DNA of 64,000 bases from Amoebidium appalachense (taxonomy: Eukaryota > Ichthyosporea), in the NCBI GenBank assembly GCA_963693365.1, contig CAVNZM010000012.1, positions 6,448,001 through 6,512,000 of the forward strand, given 5' to 3'. Shown in pieces: positions 49,000 through 64,000 of the stretch. The notes below the pieces were generated by a model that was not told the origin of the DNA, ran no database searches, and worked only from the letters and a program-made list of their open reading frames with translations. The position numbers were made by a program, and so were the translations under genes. Positions within the stretch are counted from its first letter, which is position 1. Each line of letters begins with the position of its first letter.

Positions 49000-49070
49000 C
49001 AAGAATATTCAAAAAATCTAAGAATATTCAAAAACTTTGTAAGAATATTCAAAAATGTGCAAGAATATTC
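49000..49070. repeat. Four 20-bp repeats each with AAGAATATTC
   Basis: AAGAATATTC occurs at 49001, 49020, 49041 and 49061, each followed by an A-run. The core GAAnnTTC is also the pairing used in heat-shock elements, so the array could be a binding cluster or simply a minisatellite. Confidence 0.7.
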
Positions 49071-49607
49071 TCGGCCGCAATAAGCAGCGCTGTTCTGCTT
49101 CGAGCAGTGGCACTCGGTGCTTTGAGCATAATTGTTCTGCAAAATTTGGCAGGACTAATCCAAGTAAGTGGCAGCTGTAAAACAATAAGGCAGAAACAGG
49201 GAGGAAACTGAACTTCGACACTTCAGCGATATTTTGAGGCGACTTGACACTGGAGGGGCGTGTCAACTCCGTGCATTGACATGTACAGGCATGCACGGTG
49301 TCAAAACTGGTGTGGCCATCGCTTAAATAACTCTGGGCGGTGCCAATGTTCATAGAAGATAGGTTTTGGCTTTTGATTGTGGGAGAGCGAAAAACCATAT
49401 GGCATCCAGGCTGCATTGCATATTCCGTAGTCACCTGGCACTTGAGAACTTGAAAATCTGGAGACTAGTACTTGCCTGGCACGGCGTTGAATACTTATAC
49501 TGTAACATCATGAAAGCGGGCACGAAACTGCAGTATTTGACGAGACTCGTGACTTTGCTATCAAACAAGCATAAAAGCCTCCATCAACCGGAGTCACCTT
49601 CACTCAG

Positions 49608-49639
<32 letters not shown>

Positions 49640-49907
49640 ACCAAAAAAAAAAAAAAAAAAAAAAAAAAACCAGAAACCAACCCTGAAGTTCGATGCACCC
49701 TCCCCTCCCCCCCCCCCCCCCCCCCCCCCACCCCTTCAACCCCAACCTCCCCCCCCCCCCCCCCCCCCCTCCACACACACACACACACACCACCACCACC
49801 ACCACACACACGCCCACCCACCCACCCAATCAACCAACCAATCCGGCCAATCAAACCAAAAATGAAAGGACTCGGAAACACCCACTGACGCTACACACAC
49901 ACACACA

Positions 49908-49908
49908 C

Positions 49909-49986
<78 letters not shown>

Positions 49987-50045
49987 TCACGCACGCGCAC
50001 ACTCACACACATGCCCGCGCACGTGTGCGCACACACACACGCACG
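49908..50045. repeat. (CA)n microsatellite
   Basis: CA repeats of about 75 bp (49910-49984) with further CA/CG DNA on both sides. C-runs and an A-run lie just upstream (49611-49669, 49709-49729). Confidence 0.95.
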
Positions 50046-51130
50046 CACACGCACACAACAGTGTCACACACACTTAGCTAGAGTAAATGTACAGTGGCCA
50101 GACTATTCAATAGTCCCGGTGTCGAAGTTTGAAAGACGCTGTCGATTCAAGAGACTCTCTCAGTACACATGTGTGGTGTCGCGGTGTGTGCATGTGTGCG
50201 CAGGCGCGTGCGTGTGTGCGTGTGTGTGTGCGCGCACTCTGTGTGGGAGGGACTCGGGGGGAAAGAGGGGGGATGCACATGGGGGGGGGGGGGGGGGGGG
50301 GGGGGGGGAGGGGGAGGAGGAGGAAGAGAGGTAGGGGGGCTCGGAACAAAATATCTGATTACTTTTACCATAAATGCAAACGCCGTGCAAGAGACGGGAA
50401 ATTTCAAACAGAACAGGAGCCATGCCACCCGACCCCCCGCCCACAGCCATAGCCGAAAAAAGCTTTCCGGCCCAAAAAATTGTGCATTTTACTCTTGTCA
50501 GTGACGAAAGCTTTCATACCTGTAGCAGGATTTTTGTGCCTGGTACTATCTGCCAGTATCCGTCACGGTGGATCACTCAGTCTGAAGATGACAAAAGAAT
50601 TTGAACTGCTTCCAGTGGAGTTGGGCGACCTGACGGTTCACGCGACCTTCGATTGGACGCTAAAAAGAAAATGCAAGCTGATTAATGCAATCATGGCTTC
50701 TCGGGGCAGGTCACCCAGAGAGACTTTTGATGCAACTTCAACCCAATATGACGTAAGAAAATCAGTGGTTAGATTGTGGAACAAAGTCAAAAAAAGAGTC
50801 TTGAATTTCAGGTGTCATCGTTACATGTACAGCCGTTTGCACACTTGGGCTGAGACGACAACACCAACACTGCTTTCCTGTACTCGTTTGAACTTGATGT
50901 CCCCGAAACACACTTAATATGCTTTTAACTAAAGTTCGGCTGTGGTAGTCATATCTCCCCCCCCCCCCCCCCCCCCCCCCCCACCTTCTCGGGCCTCCCC
51001 CCTTCCCCAACCCCCCTTCCCCCCGGCCCGGGCAGCCGCTAACTTAAGCTTTCCCACACACACGTGCATGCACGCACTGCCGGGGGGCACACTCATGCGT
51101 ATGTGCACGCATGCTTGCACGCCCGCGTGA

Positions 51131-51187
<57 letters not shown>

Positions 51188-51877
51188 ACACACACACACA
51201 CGTATTTGGGGCAACTTCTTCATATGCATGGCTGCATGCACGGCAGTGCATGCATTGACGGGTATAACATGACGGCTGCCCAAATGTGACTCTGGGCTCC
51301 TGCCTATCCACCAACTATTTAGTCTTTGGCTGTTGATTATGGGACGACAAAAACTTGTGTTTGGCTGTAATAGTTGCTTTGAAACCGACACCTTGCAATA
51401 TAATGATTCAATGATCATAGTAATTGATAGTGAGAACGGGCCGGGGTGTGTTTGATATCGCTCGAAAACTGTGCAAAAAAAGCCTTTACAGTATCCCCAT
51501 CAAAGTTTCCTTCAAACCTCCCCCCCCCCCCCCCCCCCCCCCCCCCACACACACACACATACACACCTCACACCACTACCGCCACCGAAACGAAATCCGT
51601 TAAGGTGACCCCCCCCCCCCCCCCCTGAGCCCCCTGAGCCCTGCTCTGGCTCTGCCGACTTTGAGCAACCCCCCCCCCCCCCCCCCCCCCCCCTCCCCCC
51701 CCTCCCCCCTCCATGCCTCCCCTCCCCCAATCCCCAGCACCGGGCACCACAAAACCATGACCTAAATCCCCAACCCGATATTCCTAACCGTTGAACTGAA
51801 AGAACTCGCACTATATTTTCACAAAATCTCCTCCCGAATTGGAACCCTCCCCCCTACGGATCCCCCCCCTCCCCCCC

Positions 51878-51911
<34 letters not shown>

Positions 51912-52495
51912 ACACACACACACACTCATCCGAATATCTAAACCCTTAAAATTTAATGACTCTTCTCGAAACTGTCAGACCAGGCTATTCTATTTATCAC
52001 TAACTTTATACTCCATTCTGATCATCCGGGCCACCGTATATCAGTTGGGGGGGGGGGGGTGTCAGTTTCACATAGTGTCATTCATCGCCTATGGCAGCTA
52101 TTATTTAATATCTCCTCGTCGGTCCCCTCTACCCCACCCCTCTACCCACTCACCCACACCCACCCACCGACCCGCCCACCCAAACTCTCAGCACACACAC
52201 ACGAGCAGACCTAGATGCAGACACAACTTATACGAATAACCGTTGCCAGTAAGTTCGGGCCGAGATATTCTGCTAAAGAAGGAATTGGATCCAGAATTAC
52301 GTCGTAAATTTCTCTGCATGGAGCAAGTTTGATCAATATGCTGCCGTGAGCAGAACAAAATTTATTTTCCCTGTACAATTGAATTCTGGTCTAGGTTAGA
52401 CTACAATACATTGCTTCCTGCAGAAAATTTCCTATTTTTACCTTGCAAAATAATTCTGCTCTGAAAAACTTGATCGTGCCTGATGTGATTGGGGT

Positions 52496-52648
<153 letters not shown>

Positions 52649-53063
52649 GGTCGCGCACGTACATACGCCCACACGCATAGTATCATAGTATATGACTCGA
52701 TCCGAGTGGCAACGGCAAGCTTGAGGGGTGTATTATGTATTTAGCAATTTTCTGGGGCAGGTCCACGTCCCTTCGTCCAGTTCTGTGACTGCATGCCAAC
52801 AGTGCATGCACTTGCTGGTCAAATACGGCGGCCGGCTGCCCAAATGTGACTCTGGGCTGCTGCCCACCTCCATTACAAACAGTTTTTGGTTTTTGATTGT
52901 GGGACAACAAACTTGGTTTGGCTGTTGCCATTCAAACCGGACACCATGATGATGGAGTGAGAATGTCCGTGGTGTCGAACGAACCGTTACAAAAAAGACA
53001 CATTTACGTTTCCTTCACTGCCTCCCCCCCCCTTTCCCCCCACCCCACACCCCTACCGCCTCC

Positions 53064-53101
<38 letters not shown>

Positions 53102-53209
53102 CCCCACCCCACCCATCCACCCACTCACCCAACCAAACTTTCAGCACAAACACGTGACTATACGTACGTGCACACACCGTTGAACTAACAATAGATAACC
53201 ATATGTACA

Positions 53210-54031
53210 TACTTTAGCCAGCAACGACGCAGTTTAGGATAGGTGTTCCTGCTCATAACCGTAAGCTAGCGCATCGATTCCAACTCCAAAAAGTGTTGGC
53301 ATTCTCTGTCATGCACCGACTCAGACGTACATGCATTGCCCTGCCATTGCAATCTTGCATTCACGGTTGCCACGCAAAACGTTATCTCTTGTACAATAAT
53401 GGAGGCATGGCATTGCATGTATGTATCCACACAGAAAGTGATTTAGTAGACAAGCATTGAAATTGTAAATCGACCATGGCCGTGACAATGGTAGTGTGTG
53501 CCGGCACCAACGAGCACCCAAAAACTCAACCACCGAGGCCTGTTCGCTTGCCAACTGCATTTGATCAGGTAAAGAGAGCTGACCCGATTGCAGGAAATCG
53601 AACCTTCAAATATTAAAAAGAAATGGCCCGAATCGGTAATATATTTGGCTCGAATCGGCTTGTTAGGATAGAAGACACCCCCCCCCTACTACGTAATCGC
53701 CTCCGTGGGTACTGTAAATGCACGTGTACATACAAGTAGCTGAAGGCTGCTGATTTGTGTTGAGGAGCTAAAATGAGATAATCACATAAGATCCCTGTCT
53801 AAAGGGACAAGTCCAACTAAAGTTAGTATTAGTGTAGTTTCACCCACCCTGGTGAATTCTTGTGCGACGGTCACCTTTTTAAGAAATCCGTCCAAAAGAA
53901 CATTCCTCCTTTCCCCCAGTGGATAACCTGTGCTACACGGGGATTCGTTTGTTTACTTTCTATGTAACAAGGTGGTAGCAGCTAAGTCGGTGCCCATTTG
54001 CAAAACGGGCAAAGGAGAGACTCGTTGTAGC
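53210..54031. other. Intergenic, presumed promoter side of the aminotransferase gene
   Basis: Unique DNA without long simple repeats. No recognisable gene. A frame upstream of 54032 is open but begins without ATG and looks unlike protein. Confidence 0.4.
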
Positions 54032-63926
<9,895 letters not shown>

Positions 63927-64000
63927 GTGGGTGCCCTGTATGGTGGTGGTTCTTTAATGGCTAGCCAATAGTGTGTAGTAGTTGGTTAATGTGCTGTCAT

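Noticed and set aside
48855-49211. 119-codon frame containing ARIFKKSKNIQK repeats
   Set aside because: Its repeated part is the 20-bp AAGAATATTC array, and it begins in an A/T homopolymer; an antisense frame is equally open.
50588-50917. 110-codon frame starting MTKEFELLPVELGDLTV
   Set aside because: Protein-like in places, but no homology recognised, no partner exons, and it ends next to a duplicated repeat unit; too weak to annotate.
53587-53615. Minus-strand T-arm-like GGTTCGATTTCC
   Set aside because: No T-stem pairing and no A box at a suitable distance.

Overview
This window is from a eukaryotic nuclear genome. Genes are split into many small exons joined by GT-AG introns, there are no operons, and large intronic and intergenic stretches are simple repeats: runs of 20-54 C or G, (CA)n/(GT)n tracts up to about 190 bp, and (GA)n/(CT)n tracts up to about 150 bp. 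Transposon relics and SINE-like repeats fill much of the rest. The gene set is a pentaspan prominin, a SAM-domain membrane protein, a DGAT2 acyltransferase and a class V aminotransferase. Together with the intron-rich structure this would fit a unicellular relative of animals or another intron-rich protist, but the lineage is an inference and cannot be settled from this window.

Layout, all on the + strand unless stated. 1-730: simple repeats, then the last exon of a gene that begins left of the window. 730-5218: intergenic, with a possible minus-strand chromatin-reader-like exon near 3.3-3.7 kb. 5219-14641: a 12-exon gene, rebuilt exon by exon with consistent phases, for a predicted 726-residue single-pass receptor. 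It has a signal peptide, a Cys-rich region, an extracellular hexapeptide-repeat (left-handed beta-helix) domain, a GxxxG-rich membrane span and a cytoplasmic SAM domain. The exon at 615-729 is nearly identical to its last exon, so the family is tandemly duplicated. 14843-16760: a decayed non-LTR retrotransposon with a minisatellite at its 3' end. 19.6-28.0 kb: a second single-pass membrane protein with a juxtamembrane helix and a possible +1 frameshift site. 29.5-30.9 kb: repeated stem-loops and a CCAAT cluster. 31598-38995: a complete five-exon DGAT2-family acyltransferase, with a reverse-transcriptase fragment, SINEs and an 0.8-kb repeat in intron 2. 42.6-46.0 kb: an essentially intronless prominin. 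46.0-54.0 kb: simple repeats, three degenerate copies of a larger unit, and weak exon candidates. 54032 to the window end: at least ten exons of a PLP-dependent class V aminotransferase that runs off the right edge.

Three points stand out. The first is the beta-helix/TM/SAM receptor architecture and its tandem copy. The second is a SINE superfamily with a shared head, poly(C) tails and uniform orientation. The third is a recurring intron layout, with GT/G-rich DNA after donors and C/CA-rich DNA before acceptors, which could let the two intron ends pair. The genes are not obviously in one pathway. Three encode surface membrane proteins, DGAT2 would act in the endoplasmic reticulum on neutral lipid, and the aminotransferase has a mitochondrial-type N-terminus.
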